This document shows, piece by piece, positions 19,336 through 28,629 of a stretch of DNA of 64,000 nt. The position numbers and the translations under genes are program-made. The DNA is taken from assembly GCF_001685355.1 (NCBI RefSeq), contig NZ_CP016438.1:9982001-10046000 (forward strand). Direction: 5' to 3'. The notes beneath the pieces are model-generated. The model did not search any database and was not told where the DNA came from. It saw only the letters and a list, made by a program, of their open reading frames with translations. How positions within the stretch are numbered: the stretch's first letter is position 1; each line of letters starts with the position of its first letter. Source of the stretch: Streptomyces lincolnensis (GTDB taxonomy: Bacteria; Actinomycetota; Actinomycetes; Streptomycetales; Streptomycetaceae).

Positions 19336-21714
19336 GTGTTCACAACTCTCAGTTGGATACGAAGGCGACTTCTGGCCGGAGCCGCCACAGTCGGTTTAGC
19401 CGCGACCGCCGTGATGGCGTTCCCGGCGCCCGCATCCGCGGCTCCCCTCACTGTGCACGTCTCGCCGTCCGGCACCGGCACCGACTGTTCCAGCGCGCAG
19501 CCGTGCTCACTGACAGCCGCGCAGACGGCGGTGCGATCGCTCAACGACGCCATGTCGGACGACATCGTGGTGCAGTTGGCCGACGGTGTGTACCGGCTTG
19601 ACCGGCCCTTGCGGCTGACGGCGGAGGACTCCGGCTCAGGCGGTCACAGGGTCGTGTGGCAGGCCGCCCCGTCGGCGCGTCCGGTGATCACCGGTGCCCG
19701 GGCGGTCACCGGCTGGTCGGTGGCCGACGCGGGCAAAAACATCTGGCGGGCCAACGTGCCCGCCGGTCTCGATGCCCGGCAGCTCTATGTCGACGGCGCC
19801 GTCGCCACCCGGGCCCGCACGCAGGTGAACAGGTCCGATTTCACGGCCTCCAGCGCCGGAATGAGGTTCTCGAATGGTGCGCTGAGCTATCTGAACAACC
19901 TGGCCAACCAGAGTCGGGTCGAGGTGGAGAGCGTCAACTCCTTCACCGACCGGTACTCGCCGGTGCAGAGCATCAGTGGGAACTTCATCACGATGCAGCA
20001 GCCGGCGTGGAACAACAACAACTTCGGCTACGACACCCTCATGCGGCCGCACCGGGCCGGTCCGTTCTACCTGACCAACGCGTACGAGTTCCTTGACTCG
20101 CCCGGCGAGTGGTACCTCAACCCCACGGCCGGATCCTTGTACTACGTCCCCCAGGCCGGGCAGAACATGAGCAACGTCAGTGTGGAACTGCCGACGCTGC
20201 AGTCGCTGGTGAACCTCGGGGGCACGTACAGCGAGCCGGCGCACCACATCACGTTCAGCGGGATCACCTTCACCGGTACGAGCTGGCTGGGCCCGAGCAG
20301 CAACCAGGGTTACGTGGACCAGCAGACCGGCGCGTACATCGCGGGCAACTGGAACTGGCCGGGCTTCGACTCCTGCCACAACGGCTGCACGCAGTTCGAG
20401 GCCGCCCGGCCACACTGGCTGCAGATGCCGTCCGCCGTGCAGATCTCCGCCGCCAACACCATCACCTTCAGCGACTCCCGGTTCGTCAACCTGGGCCAGA
20501 CGGCCATCGGTATCGGCAACGACGCGGGCGCGCACGCCAGCGGCGTCGGCCTGGGCGCCAGCGACATCACGGTGACCCGGTCGGAGATCGCCCGGAGCTC
20601 AGCCGGTGGCATCCTCGTGGGCGGTGTGCGCGCCGACGCCCACCACCCCGGCGACCAGCGCATGGTCAACAGGGACATCACGATCAGCAACAACCGCATC
20701 CACGACCTCGGAGCGGACTACCGGGGCATCGTCTCCGTCCTGACCACGTACGTCACCAACAGCCTCGTCGCCCAGAACGAGGTCTACAACATGCCGTACT
20801 CCGGCATGTCGATCGGGTACGGCTGGGGCGCCAACGACGCGGGCGGCAGCAGCCACTACGCCAACCGCGGCCTGTACAACTACCAGCCGCGCTACACGAC
20901 GCCGACCACCGCGTCCAACAACCGGCTCATCGGCAACTACATCCACGATGTCATGCAGCAGATGAACGACGGTGGCTGCATCTACACGCTCGGATGGAAC
21001 CCGAGCGCGCAGATCAGCCGGAACCACTGCCTGCGGACCAACGGATACTTCGGGACGTACTTCGACGAGGGCTCGAAGTACTACACGGTCACCAACAATG
21101 TCTTCTCGAACACCGGTACGTGGGCGACGGCCAACTACTGGGGTGGCGAGAACATGGGGAACTGGACCGTCACCAACAACTGGTCGACCAACGGCAGCAC
21201 GAACGTGACCAACGGGGACCGCGGCAACGTGGTCTCCGGCAATGTCACGGTCACCAATGGCAACTGGCCTTCCGGTGCCCAGGACGTGATGGCGTCCGCC
21301 GGACCGCAGGGCACCACCCCGCCGCCCACGGGTCAGCAGATCGTGGGCGCGCAGTCCGGCCGCTGCCTGACCGTCCCCGGCGCCGGCACCACCAACGGCA
21401 CCCAGACCCAACTCCAGGACTGCACCGGCGCAGCCGGCCAGACCTGGACCTACACCACCGGCAAACAACTGACCGTCCCCGGCAACAAGTGCCTCGACGC
21501 CAGCGGACGCGGCACCACCAACGGCACCCCGGTCGTCATCTGGGACTGCAACGGCCAGAACAACCAACAGTGGAACGTCAACCCCAACGGCACCATCACC
21601 GGCGTCCAGTCCGGACTGTGCCTCGACGCCAACGCCGCCGGCACCGCCAACGGCACCAGGATCACCCTCTGGTCCTGCCACGGCGGCACCAACCAGCAGT
21701 GGGACTCGCGATAG
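19336..21714 (+). CDS. Secreted right-handed beta-helix glycosidase (GH141-like) with ricin module
   Basis: 792 residues, GTG start. A Sec signal (about 1-35, ASAAP) precedes a parallel beta-helix domain (about 36-660; HVSPSGTGTDCSSAQPC, YRLDRPLRLTAEDSGSGGH, many N-rich coils) and a ricin trefoil (668-792). The N-terminal pattern resembles GH141, whose characterised members include an alpha-L-fucosidase acting on rhamnogalacturonan II and a xylanase. The assignment is from memory of the fold, so family is moderate and substrate uncertain. Codon 21 is TTA. It follows the epimerase by 52 bp and may be the last gene of the operon. Confidence 0.75.
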   Translation: MFTTLSWIRRRLLAGAATVGLAATAVMAFPAPASAAPLTVHVSPSGTGTDCSSAQPCSLTAAQTAVRSLNDAMSDDIVVQLADGVYRLDRPLRLTAEDSGSGGHRVVWQAAPSARPVITGARAVTGWSVADAGKNIWRANVPAGLDARQLYVDGAVATRARTQVNRSDFTASSAGMRFSNGALSYLNNLANQSRVEVESVNSFTDRYSPVQSISGNFITMQQPAWNNNNFGYDTLMRPHRAGPFYLTNAYEFLDSPGEWYLNPTAGSLYYVPQAGQNMSNVSVELPTLQSLVNLGGTYSEPAHHITFSGITFTGTSWLGPSSNQGYVDQQTGAYIAGNWNWPGFDSCHNGCTQFEAARPHWLQMPSAVQISAANTITFSDSRFVNLGQTAIGIGNDAGAHASGVGLGASDITVTRSEIARSSAGGILVGGVRADAHHPGDQRMVNRDITISNNRIHDLGADYRGIVSVLTTYVTNSLVAQNEVYNMPYSGMSIGYGWGANDAGGSSHYANRGLYNYQPRYTTPTTASNNRLIGNYIHDVMQQMNDGGCIYTLGWNPSAQISRNHCLRTNGYFGTYFDEGSKYYTVTNNVFSNTGTWATANYWGGENMGNWTVTNNWSTNGSTNVTNGDRGNVVSGNVTVTNGNWPSGAQDVMASAGPQGTTPPPTGQQIVGAQSGRCLTVPGAGTTNGTQTQLQDCTGAAGQTWTYTTGKQLTVPGNKCLDASGRGTTNGTPVVIWDCNGQNNQQWNVNPNGTITGVQSGLCLDANAAGTANGTRITLWSCHGGTNQQWDSR
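21340..21708 (+). repeat. Inverted repeat copy B (ricin module DNA, 369 bp)
   Basis: Partner of 9017-9385 on the opposite strand. Near-identity over 369 bp with no shared flanks indicates recent module transfer or gene conversion. Confidence 0.9.
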
Positions 21715-21764
21715 CAGATCTGCACGCCCTGGCTGTATTGCCCTGTGACGTCGGACGACCGCCC

Positions 21765-22179
21765 CGGCCGCCCTTCGGTTCTTGCGGTTGGCGGCCTGGT
21801 CCTTCTTCTCCGGGATGACCGCCTTGATGCGACGTCGTCGCAGGTGGGCGCGGTTGGCGCGGGACGAGTACGCCTCGTCTGCGGCGACCGCGCCCGGCCG
21901 GGCGCGGGGCCGGCCGAGCGGCAGACGGACGCGGATCTTCTTCAGCACGGGGATGAAGTGAGGGCTGTCCGCGGCCTTGCCGGCGGTCAGAACGAACGAC
22001 AGCGGTCGGCGCTTGCCGTCGGCAACAAGGTGCATCTTGCTGGTCAGTCCGCCGCGAGACCTTCCGAGGAGCGCTTCCTCCAGACGGAGTACTCGCCTGT
22101 CACGAAAGTCTTCCTACCGGATCCGCCTCCCAGACGGATCCGGAACCACAAGATGGATCACGACATCACACAGACCCTG
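21765..22179 (-). mobile_element. IS5-family (IS112-like) remnant 1 with one terminal repeat
   Basis: The minus strand encodes a transposase middle portion: GRSRGGLTSKMHLVADG, SFVLTAGKAADSPHF, AADEAYSSRANRAHLR, VIPEKKDQAANRKN. The N-terminal part is deleted upstream of about 22085, and the C-terminal part is lost beyond about 21765. At 22156-22179 lies a 24-nt sequence matching the right end of the remnant at 23386-23409 at 20 of 24 positions, in the orientation expected for the upstream terminal repeat. The element is non-functional. Confidence 0.8.
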
Positions 22180-22304
22180 GGAGCGCAGGAAGCCCCGTCG
22201 GGGCAGGGTGACCAAATGGGTCCCCTGGCCCGACGGAGCTCGGTCGGCCGGGCGGTGGTACGGGCGCCCGGCAGAGGCCGATCCCGTGTGCGGCGCTCCC
22301 CGGC

Positions 22305-22979
22305 TCAGCCGAAGTTCACGTCACTGCACCACATGTAGGCCTGGTCGAGGTGCGAGGCCTGCCAGATCACGAACAGGATGTGGTGTCCGGTGTAGCCGGA
22401 GGTCTGGATGGGGAACGTGATGTCCTTCGCCGGGGCGAAGCGGCCGGTCTGCGTGATGAAGTCGAGGTTGCTCCAGCCCAGGGTCTGGGTCGTGGGGTTG
22501 AAGCCCTGCTTGCTCACGTAGACCTTGAAGTAGTCGGCACCGTGGGACGCCTGGTCGTACAGGTGGACCGAGAAGTTGTTGCCGACGGTGGTGGTCTTCC
22601 ACTGCCCGGGCTTGTTCAGGCTGGCGTTCCTCGAAAGGTTGTTGCTGCAGAGCGTCCCGTCGGGGGTCCGCGCCTGGAACTGGCCACCGAGGCCGTCGCG
22701 GAGCGCGCTCATCCAGTTCCACATGGTGTCGGGGTTGGCCTGGAAGGCCTGCCAACACATGGGGTCTTGGGTCTGCATGGCCGGGTTGGTGTGGTTGCTG
22801 CCCCACGTCTTCCAGCACTGGTACGCGCGGGTGGCGGGGCCGACGACGGTGCCGTGAGCCTGGGCCGGGGTCGACCAGGTGAGTGCGCCGACAACCACGG
22901 CGAACAGCATGACGAGCGCTTGGACAGGCCGGCGAAGGTATGACCGCGAACGCCCGGCTAACGGACTCTGTTTGCGCAT
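22305..22979 (-). CDS. AA10 lytic polysaccharide monooxygenase
   Basis: 224 residues. Signal peptide 1-41, cleaved after AQA to expose His42, the first ligand of the copper histidine brace (AQAHGTVVGPATRAY). The second histidine lies in SVHLYDQASHGADYF. There is no extra binding module, unlike the other secreted enzymes here. The sequence resembles ScLPMO10B-type enzymes (YQCWKTWG, DPMCWQAF, HILFVIWQASH), which oxidise cellulose and sometimes chitin. Codon 7 is TTA. A CebR-type operator lies 34-47 bp upstream of the start, which supports a cellulose or cello-oligosaccharide role. IS remnants lie on both sides. Confidence 0.93.
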   Translation of the reverse strand: MRKQSPLAGRSRSYLRRPVQALVMLFAVVVGALTWSTPAQAHGTVVGPATRAYQCWKTWGSNHTNPAMQTQDPMCWQAFQANPDTMWNWMSALRDGLGGQFQARTPDGTLCSNNLSRNASLNKPGQWKTTTVGNNFSVHLYDQASHGADYFKVYVSKQGFNPTTQTLGWSNLDFITQTGRFAPAKDITFPIQTSGYTGHHILFVIWQASHLDQAYMWCSDVNFG

Positions 22980-23012
22980 GTGGGGGGACTCCTTCCAGTT
23001 ACAAGGCTGTCA

Positions 23013-23026
23013 TGGGAGCGCTCCCA
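23013..23026. promoter_or_regulatory. CebR-type operator TGGGAGCGCTCCCA
   Basis: A perfect 14-bp palindrome upstream of the LPMO start. This is the known binding site of the LacI-family repressor CebR, released by cellobiose in Streptomyces. It predicts cellobiose induction of the LPMO. It is the only copy I noticed in the window. Confidence 0.9.
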
Positions 23027-23101
23027 GAGTTAGGTCTTCTGAGTGAGATGTCAATGAAGCGAGCGGAGTTGATTACAGGGGTGGGGTCTCACCGCGGACC
23101 G

Positions 23102-23409
23102 CAAGTCCCGTCCGTTGTCGTTCGTCCTGAGCGCGGGACGGGCCGCTGACAGCCCGCAATTCGTCCCCGTGCTGCAGAAGGTGCGGGTCCGTCCGCCTGT
23201 CGGCCGTCCCCGGACCCGGCCCACAGGTCACAACGCCGATCTCTACAAGGAACGGAACATCAACCGGCTGAAGGACTGGCGCGGCATCGCCACACGCTTC
23301 GACAAGAAGCCCGAAGGCTATTTCGCCTGCCTTCACCTCCGCGCCTCGATGATCTGGATCAACGACCTGCTGAAGGCAACCGGTTGATCACGACGTCACG
23401 CAGGCCCTA
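23102..23409 (+). mobile_element. IS5-family (IS112-like) remnant 2, internally deleted
   Basis: The plus strand encodes RPLSFVLSAGRAADSPQF, then after a deletion (GRPRTRP joined to GHNADLYKERN) the transposase C-terminus NRLKDWRGIATRFDKKPEGY, stopping at 23387. The terminal repeat at 23386-23409 overlaps the stop. It is the same kind of element as 21765-22179 and in the opposite orientation, so the LPMO gene lies between two relics. Confidence 0.8.
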
Positions 23410-24177
23410 ACGCCGCAGCCGGGTCGGCTCGCCCGGCCCGCTGCGGCGTACCACCCACGCCTCGGTGATGTGGGTGAACATGGCCTCGGCCGCGCCCTTG
23501 GGGTCGTGCGCGGCGATCCGCTCGTAGATGCGCCGATGGCCGTGGTTGGACGCGACGCAGAAGGCGCGGCCGGTTCGGCCCATGTAACGGGCAGAGTTGA
23601 TGACCTGGCGCTCCAGCGAACGGACCACGGCACGGCCGATGCGGTTCCCCGACGCCTGCATGACGGTGTCGTGGAAGGCCCGGTCCTCTTCGTGGTACGA
23701 AGCGGGGTCGTCGACGAGCTCATCCATCCGCTCCACCAGGCTGCGTAGCTGGTCGATCACCTCGGCGTTCGCCAGGCGGGCAGCGACGTTGGCCATATCG
23801 GACTCCAGCGCACGGCGGGTCGCGACGAGGTGATCGAGGATGGCCAGGCTCTCGTCTTCGGCGATGGTCGCGCCGAGGACCAGCTCGTCAAGCATGTTCC
23901 ACATCGCCGGCGGGGTAACCATCGTGCCGACGCCCTGGCGGACCTGCACCAGCCCCTTCTCCTGAAGTATCTTCACCGCCTCGCGGACCACGGTGCGGCT
24001 GACCGCGAAAGTCTCGCAGAGCACGGGCTCGGGGGGGAGCGGCGAACCGGACGGATGCACTCCACGGACGATCCGCTCCACCAGCTCAGCCGTGACCGCG
24101 GCGGCAAGGTTCGCCGGGCGCCGACTCCAGGCGGGGGCCTCGGAGGCCTCTGCGGATGACTGCGGTACTGCCGTCAT
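23407..24177 (-). CDS. GntR-family transcription regulator, FCD subfamily
   Basis: 256 residues. The N-terminal winged helix (about 25-90) has PLPPEPVLCETFAVSRTVVREAVKILQEKGLV. The C-terminal all-helical FCD domain (about 105-230) carries the metal-site pattern with FHDTVMQASGN and SNHGHRRIYERIAAHDP. FCD regulators respond to sugar acids and related organic acids. It is divergent from the MalEFG-type transporter and dehydratase operon, which it most likely represses; the repeats at 24241-24275 are candidate sites. Its 3' end touches the terminal repeat of an IS remnant. Confidence 0.9.
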   Translation of the reverse strand: MTAVPQSSAEASEAPAWSRRPANLAAAVTAELVERIVRGVHPSGSPLPPEPVLCETFAVSRTVVREAVKILQEKGLVQVRQGVGTMVTPPAMWNMLDELVLGATIAEDESLAILDHLVATRRALESDMANVAARLANAEVIDQLRSLVERMDELVDDPASYHEEDRAFHDTVMQASGNRIGRAVVRSLERQVINSARYMGRTGRAFCVASNHGHRRIYERIAAHDPKGAAEAMFTHITEAWVVRRSGPGEPTRLRR

Positions 24178-24240
24178 GACACCCCCCCCGGGACCCGTGC
24201 CGTACCAAGGATGTTCGCCTACTGTACGGCATCCCTGTTG

Positions 24241-24275
24241 ACGTCATACGTCATACGGGTTACATACGTCATACG
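24241..24275. promoter_or_regulatory. Triple ACGTCATACG repeat, candidate FCD-GntR operator
   Basis: Identical decamers start at 24241, 24248 (overlapping) and 24266 in the gap between the GntR gene and the transporter operon. Repeated short motifs at this place suggest the regulator's binding sites; no footprint-level match is known to me. Confidence 0.6.
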
Positions 24276-24339
24276 AGTTGCGTTCCTCCTCAGCCTCAAC
24301 TGCCGGACAGCCGGCCACCATCAGGAGAGTGGGGCAGCA

Positions 24340-25611
24340 ATGAAGCAGCGAACACTGTGGTCGGCGACCCTGGTTGCCGGGCTCGTTGTCTTAGCCGGCT
24401 GCGGAAGCGCCTCCGACCCGGATTCCGCGTCCGGTGGTTCGAAGGACAAGCTCGTCGTCTGGGACTGGAAGTCCGGCGACGCCGCAGCGTCCGCATACGT
24501 CAAGAAGGCCAAGGCCGACTTCGCCCAGCAACATCCCGGCGTGACGGTCGAGTTCGCCGCGCAGCCGTTCGAGCAGTACTACACCCTGCTCGGGGCCGCC
24601 ATCCAAGCCGGCAAGGGGCCCGACGTCATGCTCTTCAACGGCGGCGGGCAGATCCGTGACCGCGCGGACTCCCTTCTGCCGTTGGACGAGTACGTCCGTG
24701 ATGACAAGAAGCGGCTGGCCGGGTGGGAGGCGTTCACCAAGGACGGCAAGACCTACGCCGCTCCGGTGACGTTGCAAGGTCACCCGATCTACTACAACAA
24801 GTCGCTCTACCGGAAGGCAGGGCTGGACCCGGAGCAGCCGGCCACCAGCTGGGACGAGTTCGTCGCCAACTGCCGGACCATCACCAAGGCGACCGGTGCC
24901 AGGTGCTTCGCGCAGGGCAACAAGGAAGGCATCGGTATCCAGTTCTTCCTGTCAGGGCTCGGCTCGGGCGTTCTGTCGCCCACGGAGTACGACGACTGGA
25001 TCGCCGGCAAACGAGACTGGTCTTCGCCGGCGGTCAAGCGGGTCTTCTCGCTCTGGAAAGAGACCAACGACAAAGGCCTGAACAACGACGGGGCGAACTC
25101 GACGGCGATGTTCAACGACGCGTTCGCGGTGTTCCAGTCCAACAAGGCCGCCCACATCATCGGGTTGATGTCGGACATCGGGCACTGGAAGGACTTCGCC
25201 GAATTCCTCGACGCCGGCGATGTCGGCGTCATGGAGCCGCCGGTCGTCACCGCCGGCGCCACGCCGAGCCTTCCCTACGACGGCGGCATCGGCTACGCCG
25301 TCGCGAAGTCGACCAAGGACCCCAAGGTCGCCGCCGACCTGGTGCGCTCCCTGACCTCGACCGACGCACTGAAGCCGTTCTACGCTGACGCGGGCGCCAT
25401 CGTGGCCGACCGCACCGTGGACGTCTCGAGCGGTGGCCCGGCCGTCGCCACCATCGTGTCCGGGATCGACCGCGGCAAGCCCGCCCTGCACGTGGCCCTG
25501 TCGTCCAAGACCGTAGACCTGATGGGGCGGTTGTCGCAGCAACTGCTGAGCGGATCGGTCACGGTCGACGCGGCGGTCAAGCAGCTGGCAGCGTCCGACC
25601 AAGCGGGCTGA
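24340..25611 (+). CDS. Sugar-binding lipoprotein of a MalEFG-type ABC transporter
   Basis: 423 residues. The start at 24340 has AGGAGAG about 10 bp upstream and begins a lipoprotein signal with lipobox LAGC. The mature part is an extracellular solute-binding protein family 1 fold (KLVVWDWKSGDAAASAYVKK, NGGGQIRDRADSLLPLDEY, YYNKSLYRKAGLDP). Members bind oligosaccharides or glycosides. Codon 18, next to the lipobox, is TTA. It is the first gene of an operon with two permeases and an enolase-superfamily enzyme. Confidence 0.9.
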   Translation: MKQRTLWSATLVAGLVVLAGCGSASDPDSASGGSKDKLVVWDWKSGDAAASAYVKKAKADFAQQHPGVTVEFAAQPFEQYYTLLGAAIQAGKGPDVMLFNGGGQIRDRADSLLPLDEYVRDDKKRLAGWEAFTKDGKTYAAPVTLQGHPIYYNKSLYRKAGLDPEQPATSWDEFVANCRTITKATGARCFAQGNKEGIGIQFFLSGLGSGVLSPTEYDDWIAGKRDWSSPAVKRVFSLWKETNDKGLNNDGANSTAMFNDAFAVFQSNKAAHIIGLMSDIGHWKDFAEFLDAGDVGVMEPPVVTAGATPSLPYDGGIGYAVAKSTKDPKVAADLVRSLTSTDALKPFYADAGAIVADRTVDVSSGGPAVATIVSGIDRGKPALHVALSSKTVDLMGRLSQQLLSGSVTVDAAVKQLAASDQAG

Positions 25612-25615
25612 GGCC

Positions 25616-26596
25616 ATGTCACCCGACGGTTCGTCGGCCCGCGCTGCTCAAGCAGGGGGGACCGGCGGGGCGCGACCAGGCGAGGCGGTAGGTGGCCGCG
25701 GCCCCGCGTCGAGATCTCCGCGAGTCCGCAGTGGCCGGCGCGCCGAACGCCTCGCCCCCTACGTCCTGGTCGCTCCCGCTGTCCTGATCATCGTGCTGCT
25801 CCGGCTCTGGCCACTGGGGTTGGGTGTCAACTTCTCCTTCACCGGTGACGGCGAAGGCAACGGTGCCACGGTGGGGCTCGACAACTACGCGGACCTCATC
25901 GACGACCCGCTGTTCCGCACCGCGCTGCGCAATGTCGGACTGCTGGTGCTGCTGTTGCCGGTCGCGGTCGCGATCCCGGGGCTGCTTGCCACCTTCATCT
26001 ACCTGCGGGTGCCAGGACACAGGTTCTTCCGGAGCGTCTACTTCTTCCCAGCCGTGCTCTCACCGGTGATCGTCGGCGCGATCTTCAACCTGCTCCTGGC
26101 CTTCGACGGTCCGCTGAACGACGTGCTCGGCGGCTCAGGGGTCGGCCCGGTCGACTGGCTCGGCGATCCCGACGTAGCCATGTTCGCCGTTGTCGGCGTG
26201 CACATATGGGCGACGTCAGGAATGGCGCTGGTGGTGTTCCTGGCTGGGTTCGCGACCCTGGACCCCGCGCTTCTGGACGCCGCCCGGGTCGACGGCGCCT
26301 CGCTCGCGCGGATGATCTGGCACGTCATCATCCCGGGTCTGTCACGCACCATCCAGTTCGTCGTCGTCACCACGATGATCGGGATGCTGACCTCGATGTT
26401 CGGGCTGCTCTACGTCATGACCAGTGGTGGCCCGGAAGGGTCCACCTACCTGCCGGAGTACTACATCTGGGTCCAACAGGGGCAGATGAGCCGCCCGGCG
26501 CTCGCGTCTGCCGCGTCCACCGTCCTCTTCCTCATCATGCTGGTCGTGGGCCTGCTGCAGGTCGGCCTGCTGCGCCGGGCGGGGAGGGAGGACTGA
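25616..26596 (+). CDS. ABC transporter permease, MalF type
   Basis: 326 residues with a polar N-terminal extension (about 1-45), then six membrane segments and the EAA loop ALLDAARVDGASLARMIWHV that contacts the ATPase. It pairs with the permease that follows. No dedicated ATPase gene is present, so a shared MsiK-type ATPase elsewhere probably drives the system, as is usual in Streptomyces. Confidence 0.9.
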   Translation: MSPDGSSARAAQAGGTGGARPGEAVGGRGPASRSPRVRSGRRAERLAPYVLVAPAVLIIVLLRLWPLGLGVNFSFTGDGEGNGATVGLDNYADLIDDPLFRTALRNVGLLVLLLPVAVAIPGLLATFIYLRVPGHRFFRSVYFFPAVLSPVIVGAIFNLLLAFDGPLNDVLGGSGVGPVDWLGDPDVAMFAVVGVHIWATSGMALVVFLAGFATLDPALLDAARVDGASLARMIWHVIIPGLSRTIQFVVVTTMIGMLTSMFGLLYVMTSGGPEGSTYLPEYYIWVQQGQMSRPALASAASTVLFLIMLVVGLLQVGLLRRAGRED

Positions 26597-27423
26597 TGTC
26601 CCGCCTGGGGCCGATCAGATGGCTGATCGCCGTGCCGATGGTGATCCTCGCCCTGGCGACGATCTACCCGCTGCTGTTCACCGCCAACGTCGCGATGAAG
26701 ACCCGCCGGGAGTACGTCCTCGACCGTTTCTCCCTGGCGAGCGCTCTCCGGTGGGACAACCTCAGCACCGCGTGGAACAGCGTCGGCATGGGGCGGTACT
26801 TCCTCAACTCCGTGATCGTGGTGGCCTGCGCCGTAGCCTTGTTATTGCTCATCGGGTCCATGGCCGGGTTCGCGCTGGCCCAGGTGCGGTTCCGTGGCTC
26901 GTCCGCGCTGTATCTGGTCTGCCTCGCGGCGCTGTTCATCCCGTTCCAGGTGATCATGGTGCCGCTGGCCAGGATCATGGCCGACGGCGGTCTCATCGAC
27001 ACCTATCCGGGGCTGATCCTGGCCTACGTCGCGCAGTTCCTGCCGTTCACCGTCTTCCTGATGACGAGCTACTACCGAGCGGTACCCACCGAGCTCGTCG
27101 ACGCCGCACGGATCGACGGAAACACCCTGTACGGCGTCTACCGGCGCATCATGCTGCCGATGGGCGCACCGGCACTGCTGTCGGTGGGCATCCTCGACGC
27201 GCTGTTCTGCTGGAACGACGTGCTCATCTCGCTGCTGATGATGCCGTCGGCCGACCATCGCACCCTGATGGTGGGCATCACCTCACTGCGCGGCCAGTAC
27301 TCCGCCGACATCCCCACCTTCGCAGCCGGTGTCCTGATCGCCGGGCTACCCGTGTTGGTGACCTACCTGTTCCTGCAGCGCCAGATCGCCGACGGCGTGA
27401 CGGCCGGCGCGACGAAGGGCTGA
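26596..27423 (+). CDS. ABC transporter permease, MalG type
   Basis: 275 residues with six membrane segments and the EAA motif ELVDAARIDGNTLYGVYRRI. The ATG at 26596 overlaps the preceding TGA, so translation is coupled. A TTA codon lies at 26842-26844, which may place the operon under bldA control. Confidence 0.92.
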   Translation: MSRLGPIRWLIAVPMVILALATIYPLLFTANVAMKTRREYVLDRFSLASALRWDNLSTAWNSVGMGRYFLNSVIVVACAVALLLLIGSMAGFALAQVRFRGSSALYLVCLAALFIPFQVIMVPLARIMADGGLIDTYPGLILAYVAQFLPFTVFLMTSYYRAVPTELVDAARIDGNTLYGVYRRIMLPMGAPALLSVGILDALFCWNDVLISLLMMPSADHRTLMVGITSLRGQYSADIPTFAAGVLIAGLPVLVTYLFLQRQIADGVTAGATKG

Positions 27424-27426
27424 CGC

Positions 27427-28629
27427 ATGCGCATCACCGGGTACAGAACCCTGACGACGGCGCAGCAATGGGGTCGACCTGTCGGTGACGCCAACGGCGT
27501 CTACGTCGACGGCGTCGTGCCCGTGCCGGTCGTCATCGTCGAGACCGATGAGGGGATCACCGGAGTCGGCCTGGGACCGCACGTGGAAGCCGAGGTGATT
27601 TTCGCCGCCATCGACGGCCAGGACCCGCGCGCGGTGACCGCCCTCTACGACCGCATGCTGCGGCACACGTTCAAAGCCGGGCATGCCGGCGTGGTGTTCG
27701 GCACGATCGGCGCGTTCGACACGGCGTTGTGGGACATCAAGGCACAGGCCGCGGGTGAGCCGCTGTGGCGGTTGCTCGGCGGCAACGACCGCATGGTCCA
27801 CGCCTACGCCTCCGGCCTGGACATCGCCCTCACCGACGACGAGCTCGTCGCCACCTACCAGGTCTATGCCGAACGCGGACTGAGGGCGGCGAAGCTCAAG
27901 GGCGGCCTGGACATCGAGCGTGACCGGCACCGGCTGTTGCTCGTACGCGAGGTATTGACCGAGGCTGCGCACGGGACCCGGCCAGGGCTCATGCTGGACG
28001 TGAACGAGTCCTGGAGCCGAAAGCAGGCGGTACGCCACGTCGGTGAACTGGAACGCACACTCGACCTGACCTGGATCGAGGAGCCGGTCCGGCGCTGGGA
28101 CGCCGACGGCCTGGCCGCCGTCAGCCGTGGCGTACGGACGGCGGTCGCCAGTGGGGAGAACCTCACCGGCCTCGAGCAGTTCCGCCCGCTGATCGCGGCG
28201 GGAGGCATCGACATCGTCCAGACGGCCGCGGTCTGGGGAGTCACCCACTTCCTGCGTGTCGCCGCGCTGGCGCACGCCTACGACCTGCCGGTCAGCCCGA
28301 TCGGCAACACGCCTGTCGCGCTGCTGCACGCCGCGACGTCGGTGCCCAACCACCTCGTCAGCGAACTGCAGGGCCTGCAGCCGCCGATCGGCGTCGCGAT
28401 GGACCTGCACGTCGAGGACGGCGCCTTTGTGCTCGGCGACACGCCGGGCTTGGGCATCCGGATCGACGAAACGGTGATGACCGCGGCCGGTCGGCGAACG
28501 GCACACGCACCCGACGGACCGCACATACGGCCGGAGCAGGCCGCCCTGCGGCTGCTCGCGGTCACCCCTGGACCATGCAGCTCCACCGCGGAAGGGACGT
28601 TCGACACCATGGGGATGGAGGATCGATGA
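27427..28629 (+). CDS. Enolase-superfamily (mandelate racemase-like) acid-sugar dehydratase
   Basis: 400 residues. The N-terminal capping domain (1-125) precedes a barrel with KxK (AAKLKGG) and metal ligands Asp in LMLDVNESW, Glu in [10 protein letters not shown] and Glu in VASGENL. Such enzymes dehydrate aldonic acids such as L-fuconate, L-rhamnonate or D-galactonate. The usual barrel-end His of the His-Asp dyad is not obvious in [14 protein letters not shown], so it could be a dehydratase subtype or a racemase. It starts 3 bp after the permease. The sugar acid would come from oxidation of an imported or released sugar. Confidence 0.83.
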   Translation: MRITGYRTLTTAQQWGRPVGDANGVYVDGVVPVPVVIVETDEGITGVGLGPHVEAEVIFAAIDGQDPRAVTALYDRMLRHTFKAGHAGVVFGTIGAFDTALWDIKAQAAGEPLWRLLGGNDRMVHAYASGLDIALTDDELVATYQVYAERGLRAAKLKGGLDIERDRHRLLLVREVLTEAAHGTRPGLMLDVNESWSRKQAVRHVGELERTLDLTWIEEPVRRWDADGLAAVSRGVRTAVASGENLTGLEQFRPLIAAGGIDIVQTAAVWGVTHFLRVAALAHAYDLPVSPIGNTPVALLHAATSVPNHLVSELQGLQPPIGVAMDLHVEDGAFVLGDTPGLGIRIDETVMTAAGRRTAHAPDGPHIRPEQAALRLLAVTPGPCSSTAEGTFDTMGMEDR

